A stretch of 64,000 nucleotides of DNA from Cryptomeria japonica. Lineage: Eukaryota; Streptophyta; Pinopsida; Cupressales; Cupressaceae. Positions 42,901 to 55,770 of the stretch are shown here, piece by piece. The stretch lies in contig NW_026729197.1 in NCBI RefSeq assembly GCF_030272615.1, positions 1 through 64,000 of the forward strand, in the 5' to 3' direction. The number at the start of each line of letters is the position of its first letter. The stretch's first letter is position 1. The notes beneath the pieces are model-generated. The model had not been told where the DNA came from. It made no database searches and saw only the letters and a program-made list of their open reading frames with translations. The translations under genes were made by a program, and so were the position numbers.

Positions 42901-45900
42901 ACCCCGCTTCGGAGCGCAGCCGGGGCAAACCCAGCCAAGGTGCCCACCCCGACGAAGGTGCACGCGAGGTGCGCACCCGGGGCAAACCGGGCTCCGACAA
43001 CGTGCACGCAGCACCTTGGAGCACACTTCGAAGCACTCCCGGGTGCCCACCGGCGTTGCGCACCGTGGTGGGCAGCGAGGTGCGCACCTTTGATGCGCTG
43101 CCTTCACTAATTTCCAGAAAAAGGCAAAAAAAAATGAGATTTTAAAATTTCCGTTTTGAAAGATAGTGAAAAAAAAGGAACGCGGGTGCCATCTTGAGCC
43201 CGCCCTGGTGCGCAGCCCAGGCAAGGCATGCGCACCAAGGTGCCCACCCGAGGTGCACACCCGGGGCAAACCGGGCTCCGACTTCGTGCAGGCCGCACCT
43301 TGGAGCACACTTCGGAGCGCTCCTTGGTGCGCACCATGGTGCCCACCAGGGCGCGCAACCCAGCCAAGGTCTGCACACCAAGGTGCCCACCCCGGCGAAG
43401 GTGCACGCGAGGTGCGCACCCGGGGCAAACCGGGCTCCGACTTCGTGCACGCCATGGTGCCCACCGCGGCGAAGGTGCACGCGAGGTGCGCACCCGGGGC
43501 AAACCGGGCTCCGACTTCGTGCACGCCGCACCTTGGAGCACACTTCGGAGCGCTCCTTGGTGCGCACCATGGTGCCCACCAGGGCGCGCAACCCAGCCAA
43601 GGTGTGCGCACCAAGGTGCACGCGAGGTGCGCACCCGGGGCAAACCGGGGTCCGACTTCGTGCACGCCGCACCTTGGAGCACACATCGGAGCGCTCCCAG
43701 GTTCGCACCAGCGTTGCGCACCTTTGATGCGCTGCCTTCACTAATTTCCAGAAAAGGCAAAAAAAAAACGATATTTTAAAATTTCCGTTCTGAAAGATAG
43801 TGAAAAAAACGGAACGCTGGGTGCCATCTTGAGCCCTTCCTGGTGCGCAGCCCAGGCAAGTTGTGCGCACCAAGGTGCCCACCCTGGCGGAGGTGCGCGC
43901 CCGGGGCAAACCGGGCTCCGACTTCGTGCACTGCATGGTGCCCACCAAGGCGCGCAACCCAGCCAAGGTGCCCACCGCAGCGAAGGTGCACGCGAGGTGC
44001 ACACCCGGGGCAAACCGGGCTCCGACTTCGTGCACGCCGCACCTTGGAGCACACTTCAGAGCGCTCCTTGGTGCGCACCAGGGCGCGCAACCCAGCCGAG
44101 GTGCCCACCCCGGCGAAGGTGCACGCGAGGTGCGCACCCGGGGCAAACCGGGCTCCGACTTCGTGCACGCCATGGTGCCCACCGCGGCGAAGGTGCGCAC
44201 CCGGGGCAAACCGGGCTCCGACTTCGTGCACGCCGCACCTTGGAGCACACTTCGGAGCGCTCCTTGGTGCGCACCATGGTGCCCACCAGGCCGCGCAACC
44301 CAGCCAAGGTGTGCGCACCAAGGTGCACGCGAGGTGCGCACCCGGGGCAAACCGGGGTCCGACTTCGTGCACGCCGCACCTTGGAGCACACATCGGGGCG
44401 CTCCCGGGTTCGCACCGGCGTTGCGCACCGTGGTGGGCACCTCGGAGCACACCAAGGTGGGCAGCGAGGTGCGCACCTTTGATGCGATGCCTTCACTAAT
44501 TTCCATAAAAGGCAAAAAAAAAACGAGATTTTAAAATTTCCGTTTTGAAAGATAGTGAGAAAAAGGGAATGCTGGTGCCATCTTGAGCCCGCCCTGGTGC
44601 GCAGCCCAGCCAAGGTTTGCGCACCAAGGTGCCCACCCTGGCGAAGGTGCGCGCCCGGGCAATTAACCCAACTTCCAACTTCGCGCGCGCCAGGGTGGGA
44701 GCGCACCCAACAACCGGGCCTGGGAAGAGCCAATGCGAGAAACCCCACCAAACTCTCTGACAAAAAAAGAGGGGGCGCTCCAGTAACCCCGCTTCGGAGC
44801 GCACCCTGGGCAAACCCAGCCAAGGTGCCCACCCCGGCCAAGGTGCAGGCGAGGTGCGCACCCGGGGCAAACCGGGCTCCGACAACGTGCACGCCGCACC
44901 TTGGAGCACACTTCGTAGCGCTCCCGGGTGCGCACCTCAGAGCACACCAAGGTGGGCAGCGAGGTGCGCACCTTTGATGCGCTGCCTTCACTAATTTCCA
45001 GAAAAGGCAAAAAAAAAAGGAGATTTTAAAATTTCCGTTTTGAAAGATAGTGAAAAAAACGGAACGCGCGTGCCATCTTGAGCCCGCCCTGGTGCGCAGC
45101 CCAGGTAAGGTGCCACCCTGGCAAAGGTGCGCACCCGGGCAATTAACCCTACTTCCGACTTCGTGCGCGCCAGGGTGGCAACCGGGCCTCGGAAGAGCCA
45201 ATGCGAGAAACCCCACCAAACGCTCCGACAAAAAAAGAGGCGGCGCTCCAATAACCCCGCTTCGGAGCGCAGCCGGGGCAAACCAAGCCAAGGTGCCCAC
45301 CCCGACGAAGGTGCACGCGAGGTGCGCACCCGGGGCAAACCGGGCTCCGACAACGTGCACGCAGCACCTTGGAGCACACTTCGAAGCACTCCCGGGTGCC
45401 CACCGGCGTTGCGCACCGTGGTGGGCAGCGAGGTGCGCACCTTTGATGCGCTGCCTTCACTAATTTCCAGAAAAAGGCAAAAAAAAATGAGATTTTAAAA
45501 TTTCCGTTTTGAAAGATAGTGAAAAAAAAGGAACGCGGGTGCCATCTTGAGCCCGCCCTGGTGCGCAGCCCAGGCAAGGCATGCGCACCAAGGTGCCCAC
45601 CCGAGGTGCACACCCGGGGCAAACCGGGCTCCGACTTCGTGCAGGCCGCACCTTGGAGCACACTTCGGAGCGCTCCTTGGTGCGCACCATGGTGCCCACC
45701 AGGGCGCACCCGAGGCAAACCGGGCTCCGACTTCGTGCACGCCGCACCTTGGAGCACACATCGGAGCGCTCCCAGGTTCGCACCAGCGTTGCGCACCTTT
45801 GATGCGCTGCCTTCACTAATTTCCAGAAAAGGCAAAAAAAAACGATATTTTAAAATTTCCGTTCTGAAAGATAGTGAAAAAAACGGAACGCGGGTGCCAT

Positions 45901-47723
45901 CTTGAGCCCTTCCTGATGCGCAGCCCAGGCAAGTTGTGCGCACCAAGGTGCCCACCCTGGCGGAGGTGCGCGCCCGGGGCAAACCGGGCTCCGACTTCGT
46001 GCACTGCATGGTGCCCACCAAGGCGCGCAACCCAGCCAAGGTGCCCACCGCAGCGAAGGTGCACGCGAGGTGCGCACCCGAGGTGCACACCCGGGGCAAA
46101 CCGGGCTCCGACTTCGTGCACGCCGCACCTTGGAGCACACTTCAGAGCGCTCCTTGGTACGCACCAGGGCGCGCAACCCAGCCAAGGTGCTCACCCCGGC
46201 GAAGGTGCACGCGAGGTGCGCACCCGGGGCAAACCGGGCTCGGACTTCGTGCACGCCGCACCTTGGAGCACACATCGGAGCGCTCCCGGGTTCGCACCAG
46301 CATTGCGCACCTTTGATGCGCTGCCTTCACTAATTTCCAGAAAAGGCAAAAAAAAGAAAAAAATGAGATTTTAAAATTTCCGTTTTGAAAGATAGTGAAA
46401 AAAACGGAACGCGGGTGCCATCTTGAGCCCGCCCTGGTGTGCAGCCCAGGCAAGTTGTGCGCACCAAGGCACCCACCCTGGCCAAGGTGGGTCACGGGGT
46501 GGGTCCTAGGGTGGGTAACGGGGTGGGTACTAAGGTGCGTGCCAAGGTGGGTCATAGGGTGGGTGCCAAGGTGGGCACCAGGGTGGGTGTGCACCAACCC
46601 TAGCCAGGGTAGGTCACGGGGTGGTTGTCGGGGTGGGCGTCAAGGAGCCAAGGTGGGTGGCAAGTAGCCAAGTTGCGTGCCAAGGTGGGTGTCGGGGTGG
46701 GTGCCAAGGATCCAAGGTGGGTGCCAAGGAACCAAGGTGGGTGTCTGGGTGGGTGCCGAGGTGGGAGCCAGGGTGGGTCCCAAGGTGAGTGCAAAGGTGG
46801 GTGCCAGGGTCAAGGTGAGTGCCAATGTGGGTTCCAAGGTGCCAGGGTCAGGGTGAGTGCCAATGTGGGTTCAAAGGTGCTAAGTTGGGTGCGAGGTTGG
46901 GTGCGAGGGTGGGTGGGTGCCAAGGTGTGCTAGGTGGAAGCCCGGGTGGGTCGGCATCCCATGGGTGTCGAGTTGGGTGCCTGATGGGTGCTTCTTGTCA
47001 AGTTTTAGTCGTCGGGACTCATTTCGAGCCTTAGAGGTCGTTTCTTGTCCGGTTGCCCTGTCTTCGACCTGGGAACCCAATTTTGGTCCTCGGGTCCCAT
47101 TTTTTTTTGTCTCGCATCCCACTTTTGGCCTGTGGCCTTTTCGGGGTCGATTCTCGTTTTGGGCATCAGAGCATGTTTCTTCTCCTAAAACCCAATATTT
47201 GTTTATTAAGTCTCGGAACACATTTTTGTTCTCGTGGACCCATCATGGGTCTTGGAACGCATTTGTGGTCCTTGGGTCCCATTTTGCATCCCGAAACTTG
47301 TGTTTTGGTGCTTGATCCCTATTTTGGGTGCCCACCTTGCACCAAGTGCGCACCCGGGGCAAACCGAGCGCCTTGGTGCACCGGGGCAAGATCGAGCGTG
47401 CACCCGAGGCGCCCCGAACATGCACCAAGGTGCACTCGGCCCACATGTGAGCGCAGGTCGTTGCGCCCGAGGTGGTGTGTGGGCACCGCGTTGCAGACGG
47501 GACACTGCACGCACACGACGCCCCCTCCAGGTGCACGCACGTAGGCCGGGCCGGGTGCACACCCGACGCCCTAGCAAGGTGCGCGCACCCGGGCAGGGCT
47601 CACACTTGGCGAACGGGGCGCACTTCGCGAGGGAGGGTGTGCACCTCGACGGGGGTGGGTGGCCGGGGTGGATTCGCACGTGGGTCGCGGTTTGCTAAGT
47701 ACACACTGCGACAAGCTCATAAC

Positions 47724-47842
47724 GGGTGCGATCATACCAGCGTTAGTGCACCGGATCCCATCAGAACTCCGCAGTTAAGCGCGCTTGGGCCGGAGTAGTA
47801 CTGGGATGGGTGACCTCCCGGGAAGTCCCGGTGTTGCACCCT
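47724..47842 (+). rRNA. 5S ribosomal RNA, unit 6
   Basis: Identical gene. Confidence 0.97.
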
Positions 47843-47847
47843 TTTTT
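47842..47847 (+). terminator. Pol III T6 terminator, unit 6
   Basis: T6 adjoining the 5S 3' end. Confidence 0.87.
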
Positions 47848-50800
47848 AGTTTTTCGCCGGGCGTCGCAATGCTATTTGAATAAACCTTTTGCCCGTTTGC
47901 GTTCTCGTCGGGGCCGGGCCGGGCCGGGGTGCGCTGCCCGCACTACCGCGCGCGCGGGGGCGACACCGAGCGCGCACCCGAGGCGCCCCGAGCACACAGG
48001 CCACGGTGCAACCCGGGCGTTGTGCGCGCACCCCGGTGCGCCCGAGGTGCTGCGCGCGCACCCAGGTGAAATCGGTGTGCACCTCGGCCAGTGCGCGCTC
48101 GGTCGAGTCGCGCACGTTGGCCAAGGTGCACGGTGATGTTTCTTACTCTAAGGTTCCGCACCAGACGCCCGGGACAGGTGAGCGAAGCTGGGCGGGGCCG
48201 GGTGCGCGGCCGGGGCAGGTGCACGCAGCTGGAGAGAGCTTTGGAGCACACTTCGGAGCGCACCAATGATGCGCTCCATTCAAAAGTTTCCTGAAAAGGC
48301 AAAAAAAGTTGAGATTATAGAATTTCCCACTTGAGAGATTGTAAAAAAAAAAAATTTAAAATGAAGGAAACGCGGGTGCCAAGGTGTGCGCAGCCCAGCC
48401 AAGGTGTGCGCACCAAGGCGCCCACCCTGGCGAAGGTGCACGCAAGGTGCGCACCCGAGGCAAACCGGACAATTAACCCAACTTTCGACTTCGCGCGCAC
48501 CTTGGAGCGCACTTCGGAGCGCTCCTTGGTGCGCACCAATCTTGGGCACCTCGGAGTGCACCATGGCGCCCACCAAGGTGCGCACCCGGGGCAAACCGAG
48601 CTCCGACTTCGTGCGCACCTTGGAGCGCACGAAAGGTGCGCACCATGGCGCCCACCAAGGTGCGCAGCCCAGCCAAGGCGTGCGCATCAAGGTGCGCACC
48701 CTGGCGAAGGTGCGCACCCGGGGCAAACCGAGCTCCGACTTCGTGCGCACCTTGGAGCGCACAAAAGGTGCGCAACCCAGCCAAGGTGTGCGCACCCCGG
48801 TCAAACCGAGCTCCGAATCGTGCGCACCAGAGGTGCACGCCATCGTGCGCACCTTGGAGCACACTTCGGAGCCCTCCTTGGTGCGCGCCGATGTTGCGCA
48901 CCTCGGAGCGCACCCGGGGAAAACAATGCAATTAACCCGACTTTCGACTTCGTGGGCACCTCGGAGCGCTCTCGGGTTCGCACCTCGGAGCACACCGAGG
49001 TGCGCACCTTTGATGCGCTGCCTTCACCAATTTCCAGAAAAGGCAAGAAAACATTGAGAAGGTGTGCGCACCGAGGTGCCCACCCTGGCGAAGGTGCACG
49101 CGAGGTGCGCACCCGGGGCAAACCGGGCTCCGACTTCGTGCACGCCGCACCTTGGAGCACACTTCGGAGCGCTCCTTGGTGCGCACCAGGGCGCGCAACC
49201 CAGCCGAGGTGCCCACCCCGGCGAAGGTGCACGCGAGGTGCGCACCCGGGGCAAACCGGGCTCCGACTTCGTGCACGCCATGGTGCCCACCGCGGCGAAG
49301 GTGCACGCGAGGTGCGCACCCGGGGCAAACCGGGCTCCGACTTCGTGCACGCCGCACCTTGGAGCACACTTCGGAGCGCTCCTTGGTGCGCACCATGGTG
49401 CCCACCAGGGCGCGCAACCCCGCCGAAGGTGCACGCGAGGTGCGCACCCGGGGCAAACCGGGCTCCGACTTCGTGCACGCCGCACCTTGGAGCACACTTC
49501 GGAGCGCTCCTTGGTGCGCACCATGGTGCCCACCAGGGCGCGCAACCCCGCCGAAGGTGCACGCGAGGTGCGCACCCGGGGCAAACCGGGCTCCGACTTC
49601 GTGCACGCCATGGTGCGCACCGCGGCGAAGGTGCGCACCCGGGGCAAACCGGGCTCCGACTTCGTGCACGCCGCACCTTGGAGCACACTTCGGAGCGCTC
49701 CTTGGTGCGCACCAGGGCGCGCAACCCAGCCGAGGTGCCCACCCCGGCGAAGGTGCACGCGAGGTGCGTACCCGGGGCAAACCGGGCTCCGACTTCGTGC
49801 ACGCCGCACCTTGGAGCACACTTCGGAGCGCTCCTTGGTGCGCACCATGGTGCCCACCAGGCCGCGCAACCCAGCCAAGGTGTGCGCACCAAGGTGCACG
49901 CGAGGTGCGCACCCGGGGCAAACCGGGGTCCGACTTCGTGCACGCCGCACCTTGGAGCACACATCGGGGCGCTCCCGGGTTCGCACCGGCGTTGCGCACC
50001 GTGGTGGGCACCTCGGAGCACACCAAGGTGGGCAGCGAGGTGCGCACCTTTGATGCGATGCCTTCACTAATTTCCATAAAAGGCAAAAAAAAAACGAGAT
50101 TTTAAAATTTCCGTTTTGAAAGATAGTGAGAAAAAGGGAATGCTGGTGCCATCTTGAGCCCGCCCTGGTGCGCAGCCCAGCCAAGGTGTGCGCACCAAGG
50201 TGCCCACCCTGGCGAAGGTGCGCGCCCGGGCAATTAACCCAACTTCCAACTTCGCGCGCGCCAGGGTGGGAGCGCACCCAACAACCGGGCCTGGGAAGAG
50301 CCAATGCGAGAAACCCCACCAAACGCTCTGACAAAAAAAGAGGGGGCGCTCCAGTAACCCCGCTTCGGAGCGCACCCTGGGCAAACCCAGCCAAGGTGCC
50401 CACCCCGGCCAAGGTGCAGGCGAGGTGCGCACCCGGGGCAAACCGGGCTCCGACAACGTGCACGCCGCACCTTGGAGCACACTTCGTAGCGCTCCCGGGT
50501 GCGCACCTCAGAGCACACCAAGGTGGGCAGCGAGGTGCGCACCTTTGATGCGCTGCCTTCACTAATTTCCAGAAAAGGCAAAAAAAAAAGGAGATTTTAA
50601 AATTTCCGTTTTGAAAGATAGTGAAAAAAACGGAACGCGCGTGCCATCTTGAGCCCGCCCTGGTGCGCAGCCCAGGTAAGGTGCCCACCCTGGCAAAGGT
50701 GCGCACCCGGGCAATTAACCCTACTTCCGACTTCGTGCGCGCCAGGGTGGCAACCGGGCCTCGGAAGAGCCAATGCGAGAAACCCCACCAAACGCTCCGA

Positions 50801-53800
50801 CAAAAAAAGAGGCGGCGCTCCAATAACCCCGCTTCGGAGCGCAGCCGGGGCAAACCCAGCCAAGGTGCCCACCCCGACGAAGGTGCACGCGAGGTGCGCA
50901 CCCGGGGCAAACCGGGCTCCGACAACGTGCACGCAGCACCTTGGAGCACACTTCGAAGCACTCCCGGGTGCCCACCGGCGTTGCGCACCGTGGTGGGCAG
51001 CGAGGTGCGCACCTTTGATGCGCTGCCTTCACTAATTTCCAGAAAAAGGCAAAAAAAAATGAGATTTTAAAATTTCCGTTTTGAAAGATAGTGAAAAAAA
51101 AGGAACGCGGGTGCCATCTTGAGCCCGCCCTGGTGCGCAGCCCAGGCAAGGCATGCGCACCAAGGTGCCCACCCGAGGTGCACACCCGGGGCAAACCGGG
51201 CTCCGACTTCGTGCAGGCCGCACCTTGGAGCACACTTCGGAGCGCTCCTTGGTGCGCACCATGGTGCCCACCAGGGCGCGCAACCCAGCCAAGGTCTGCA
51301 CACTAAGGTGCCCACCCCGGCGAAGGTGCACGCGAGGTGCGCACCCGGGGCAAACCGGGCTCCGACTTCGTGCACGCCATGGTGCCCACCGCGGCGAAGG
51401 TGCACGCGAGGTGCGCACCCGGGGCAAACCGGGCTCCGACTTCGTGCACGCCGCACCTTGGAGCACACTTCGGAGCGCTCCTTGGTGCGCACCATGGTGC
51501 CCACCAGGGCGCGCAACCCAGCCAAGGTGTGCGCACCAAGGTGCACGCGAGGTGCGCACCCGGGGCAAACCGGGGTCCGACTTCGTGCACGCCGCACCTT
51601 GGAGCACACATCGGAGCGCTCCCAGGTTCGCACCAGCGTTGCGCACCTTTGATGCGCTGCCTTCACTAATTTCCAGAAAAGGCAAAAAAAAACGATATTT
51701 TAAAATTTCCGTTCTGAAAGATAGTGAAAAAAACGGAACGCGGGTGCCATCTTGAGCCCTTCCTGGTGCGCAGCCCAGGCAAGTTGTGCGCACCAAGGTG
51801 CCCACCCTGGCGGAGGTGCGCGCCCGGGGCAAACCGGGCTCCGACTTCGTGCACTGCATGGTGCCCACCAAGGCGCGCAACCCAGCCAAGGTGCCCACCG
51901 CAGCGAAGGTGCACGCGAGGTGCACACCCGGGGCAAACCGGGCTCCGACTTCGTGCACGCCGCACCTTGGAGCACACTTCAGAGCGCTCCTTGGTGCGCA
52001 CCAGGGCGCGCAACCCAGCCGAGGTGCCCACCCCGGCGAAGGTGCACGCGAGGTGCGCACCCGGGGCAAACCGGGCTCCGACTTCGTGCACGCCATGGTG
52101 CCCACCGCGGCGAAGGTGCGCACCCGGGGCAAACCGGGCTCCGACTTCGTGCACGCCGCACCTTGGAGCACACTTCGGAGCGCTCCTTGGTGCGCACCAT
52201 GGTGCCCACCAGGCCGCGCAACCCAGCCAAGGTGTGCGCACCAAGGTGCACGCGAGGTGCGCACCCGGGGCAAACCGGGGTCCGACTTCGTGCACGCCGC
52301 ACCTTGGAGCACACATCGGGGCGCTCCCGGGTTCGCACCGGCGTTGCGCACCGTGGTGGGCACCTCGGAGCACACCAAGGTGGGCAGCGAGGTGCGCACC
52401 TTTGATGCGATGCCTTCACTAATTTCCATAAAAGGCAAAAAAAAAACGAGATTTTAAAATTTCCGTTTTGAAAGATAGTGAGAAAAAGGGAATGCTGGTG
52501 CCATCTTGAGCCCGCCCTGGTGCGCAGCCCAGCCAAGGTTTGCGCACCAAGGTGCCCACCCTGGCGAAGGTGCGCGCCCGGGCAATTAACCCAACTTCCA
52601 ACTTCGCGCGCGCCAGGGTGGGAGCGCACCCAACAACCGGGCCTGGGAAGAGCCAATGCGAGAAACCCCACCAAACTCTCTGACAAAAAAAGAGGGGGCG
52701 CTCCAGTAACCCCGCTTCGGAGCGCACCCTGGGCAAACCCAGCCAAGGTGCCCACCCCGGCCAAGGTGCAGGCGAGGTGCGCACCCGGGGCAAACCGGGC
52801 TCCGACAACGTGCACGCCGCACCTTGGAGCACACTTCGTAGCGCTCCCGGGTGCGCACCTCAGAGCACACCAAGGTGGGCAGCGAGGTGCGCACCTTTGA
52901 TGCGCTGCCTTCACTAATTTCCAGAAAAGGCAAAAAAAAAAGGAGATTTTAAAATTTCCGTTTTGAAAGATAGTGAAAAAAACGGAACGCGCGTGCCATC
53001 TTGAGCCCGCCCTGGTGCGCAGCCCAGGTAAGGTGCCACCCTGGCAAAGGTGCGCACCCGGGCAATTAACCCTACTTCCGACTTCGTGCGCGCCAGGGTG
53101 GCAACCGGGCCTCGGAAGAGCCAATGCGAGAAACCCCACCAAACGCTCCGACAAAAAAAGAGGCGGCGCTCCAATAACCCCGCTTCGGAGCGCAGCCGGG
53201 GCAAACCAAGCCAAGGTGCCCACCCCGACGAAGGTGCACGCGAGGTGCGCACCCGGGGCAAACCGGGCTCCGACAACGTGCACGCAGCACCTTGGAGCAC
53301 ACTTCGAAGCACTCCCGGGTGCCCACCGGCGTTGCGCACCGTGGTGGGCAGCGAGGTGCGCACCTTTGATGCGCTGCCTTCACTAATTTCCAGAAAAAGG
53401 CAAAAAAAAATGAGATTTTAAAATTTCCGTTTTGAAAGATAGTGAAAAAAAAGGAACGCGGGTGCCATCTTGAGCCCGCCCTGGTGCGCAGCCCAGGCAA
53501 GGCATGCGCACCAAGGTGCCCACCCGAGGTGCACACCCGGGGCAAACCGGGCTCCGACTTCGTGCAGGCCGCACCTTGGAGCACACTTCGGAGCGCTCCT
53601 TGGTGCGCACCATGGTGCCCACCAGGGCGCACCCGAGGCAAACCGGGCTCCGACTTCGTGCACGCCGCACCTTGGAGCACACATCGGAGCGCTCCCAGGT
53701 TCGCACCAGCGTTGCGCACCTTTGATGCGCTGCCTTCACTAATTTCCAGAAAAGGCAAAAAAAAACGATATTTTAAAATTTCCGTTCTGAAAGATAGTGA

Positions 53801-55646
53801 AAAAAACGGAACGCGGGTGCCATCTTGAGCCCTTCCTGATGCGCAGCCCAGGCAAGTTGTGCGCACCAAGGTGCCCACCCTGGCGGAGGTGCGCGCCCGG
53901 GGCAAACCGGGCTCCGACTTCGTGCACTGCATGGTGCCCACCAAGGCGCGCAACCCAGCCAAGGTGCCCACCGCAGCGAAGGTGCACGCGAGGTGCGCAC
54001 CCGAGGTGCACACCCGGGGCAAACCGGGCTCCGACTTCGTGCACGCCGCACCTTGGAGCACACTTCAGAGCGCTCCTTGGTACGCACCAGGGCGCGCAAC
54101 CCAGCCAAGGTGCTCACCCCGGCGAAGGTGCACGCGAGGTGCGCACCCGGGGCAAACCGGGCTCGGACTTCGTGCACGCCGCACCTTGGAGCACACATCG
54201 GAGCGCTCCCGGGTTCGCACCAGCATTGCGCACCTTTGATGCGCTGCCTTCACTAATTTCCAGAAAAGGCAAAAAAAAGAAAAAAATGAGATTTTAAAAT
54301 TTCCGTTTTGAAAGATAGTGAAAAAAACGGAACGCGGGTGCCATCTTGAGCCCGCCCTGGTGTGCAGCCCAGGCAAGTTGTGCGCACCAAGGCACCCACC
54401 CTGGCCAAGGTGGGTCACGGGGTGGGTCCTAGGGTGGGTAACGGGGTGGGTACTAAGGTGCGTGCCAAGGTGGGTCATAGGGTGGGTGCCAAGGTGGGCA
54501 CCAGGGTGGGTGTGCACCAACCCTAGCCAGGGTAGGTCACGGGGTGGTTGTCGGGGTGGGCGTCAAGGAGCCAAGGTGGGTGGCAAGTAGCCAAGTTGCG
54601 TGCCAAGGTGGGTGTCGGGGTGGGTGCCAAGGATCCAAGGTGGGTGCCAAGGAACCAAGGTGGGTGTCTGGGTGGGTGCCGAGGTGGGAGCCAGGGTGGG
54701 TCCCAAGGTGAGTGCAAAGGTGGGTGCCAGGGTCAAGGTGAGTGCCAATGTGGGTTCCAAGGTGCCAGGGTCAGGGTGAGTGCCAATGTGGGTTCAAAGG
54801 TGCTAAGTTGGGTGCGAGGTTGGGTGCGAGGGTGGGTGGGTGCCAAGGTGTGCTAGGTGGAAGCCCGGGTGGGTCGGCATCCCATGGGTGTCGAGTTGGG
54901 TGCCTGATGGGTGCTTCTTGTCAAGTTTTAGTCGTCGGGACTCATTTCGAGCCTTAGAGGTCGTTTCTTGTCCGGTTGCCCTGTCTTCGACCTGGGAACC
55001 CAATTTTGGTCCTCGGGTCCCATTTTTTTTTGTCTCGCATCCCACTTTTGGCCTGTGGCCTTTTCGGGGTCGATTCTCGTTTTGGGCATCAGAGCATGTT
55101 TCTTCTCCTAAAACCCAATATTTGTTTATTAAGTCTCGGAACACATTTTTGTTCTCGTGGACCCATCATGGGTCTTGGAACGCATTTGTGGTCCTTGGGT
55201 CCCATTTTGCATCCCGAAACTTGTGTTTTGGTGCTTGATCCCTATTTTGGGTGCCCACCTTGCACCAAGTGCGCACCCGGGGCAAACCGAGCGCCTTGGT
55301 GCACCGGGGCAAGATCGAGCGTGCACCCGAGGCGCCCCGAACATGCACCAAGGTGCACTCGGCCCACATGTGAGCGCAGGTCGTTGCGCCCGAGGTGGTG
55401 TGTGGGCACCGCGTTGCAGACGGGACACTGCACGCACACGACGCCCCCTCCAGGTGCACGCACGTAGGCCGGGCCGGGTGCACACCCGACGCCCTAGCAA
55501 GGTGCGCGCACCCGGGCAGGGCTCACACTTGGCGAACGGGGCGCACTTCGCGAGGGAGGGTGTGCACCTCGACGGGGGTGGGTGGCCGGGGTGGATTCGC
55601 ACGTGGGTCGCGGTTTGCTAAGTACACACTGCGACAAGCTCATAAC

Positions 55647-55765
55647 GGGTGCGATCATACCAGCGTTAGTGCACCGGATCCCATCAGAACTCCGCAGTTA
55701 AGCGCGCTTGGGCCGGAGTAGTACTGGGATGGGTGACCTCCCGGGAAGTCCCGGTGTTGCACCCT
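55647..55765 (+). rRNA. 5S ribosomal RNA, unit 7
   Basis: Identical gene. Confidence 0.97.
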
Positions 55766-55770
55766 TTTTT
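55765..55770 (+). terminator. Pol III T6 terminator, unit 7
   Basis: T6 adjoining the 5S 3' end. Confidence 0.87.

Larger units (their letters stand above)
38541..46469 (+). repeat. 7.92-kb tandem unit 5 (7929 bp)
   Basis: Private insertions: two bases near 38675 (CTAGCCCCAGGG), two A near 40994, one A in the A-run near 43759 and one T near 43817 (ACGCTGGGTGCC). They add up to the 6-bp excess over unit 2. Confidence 0.95.
46470..54392 (+). repeat. 7.92-kb tandem unit 6 (7923 bp)
   Basis: Same length as unit 2, and I noticed no private variant on reading. Confidence 0.95.
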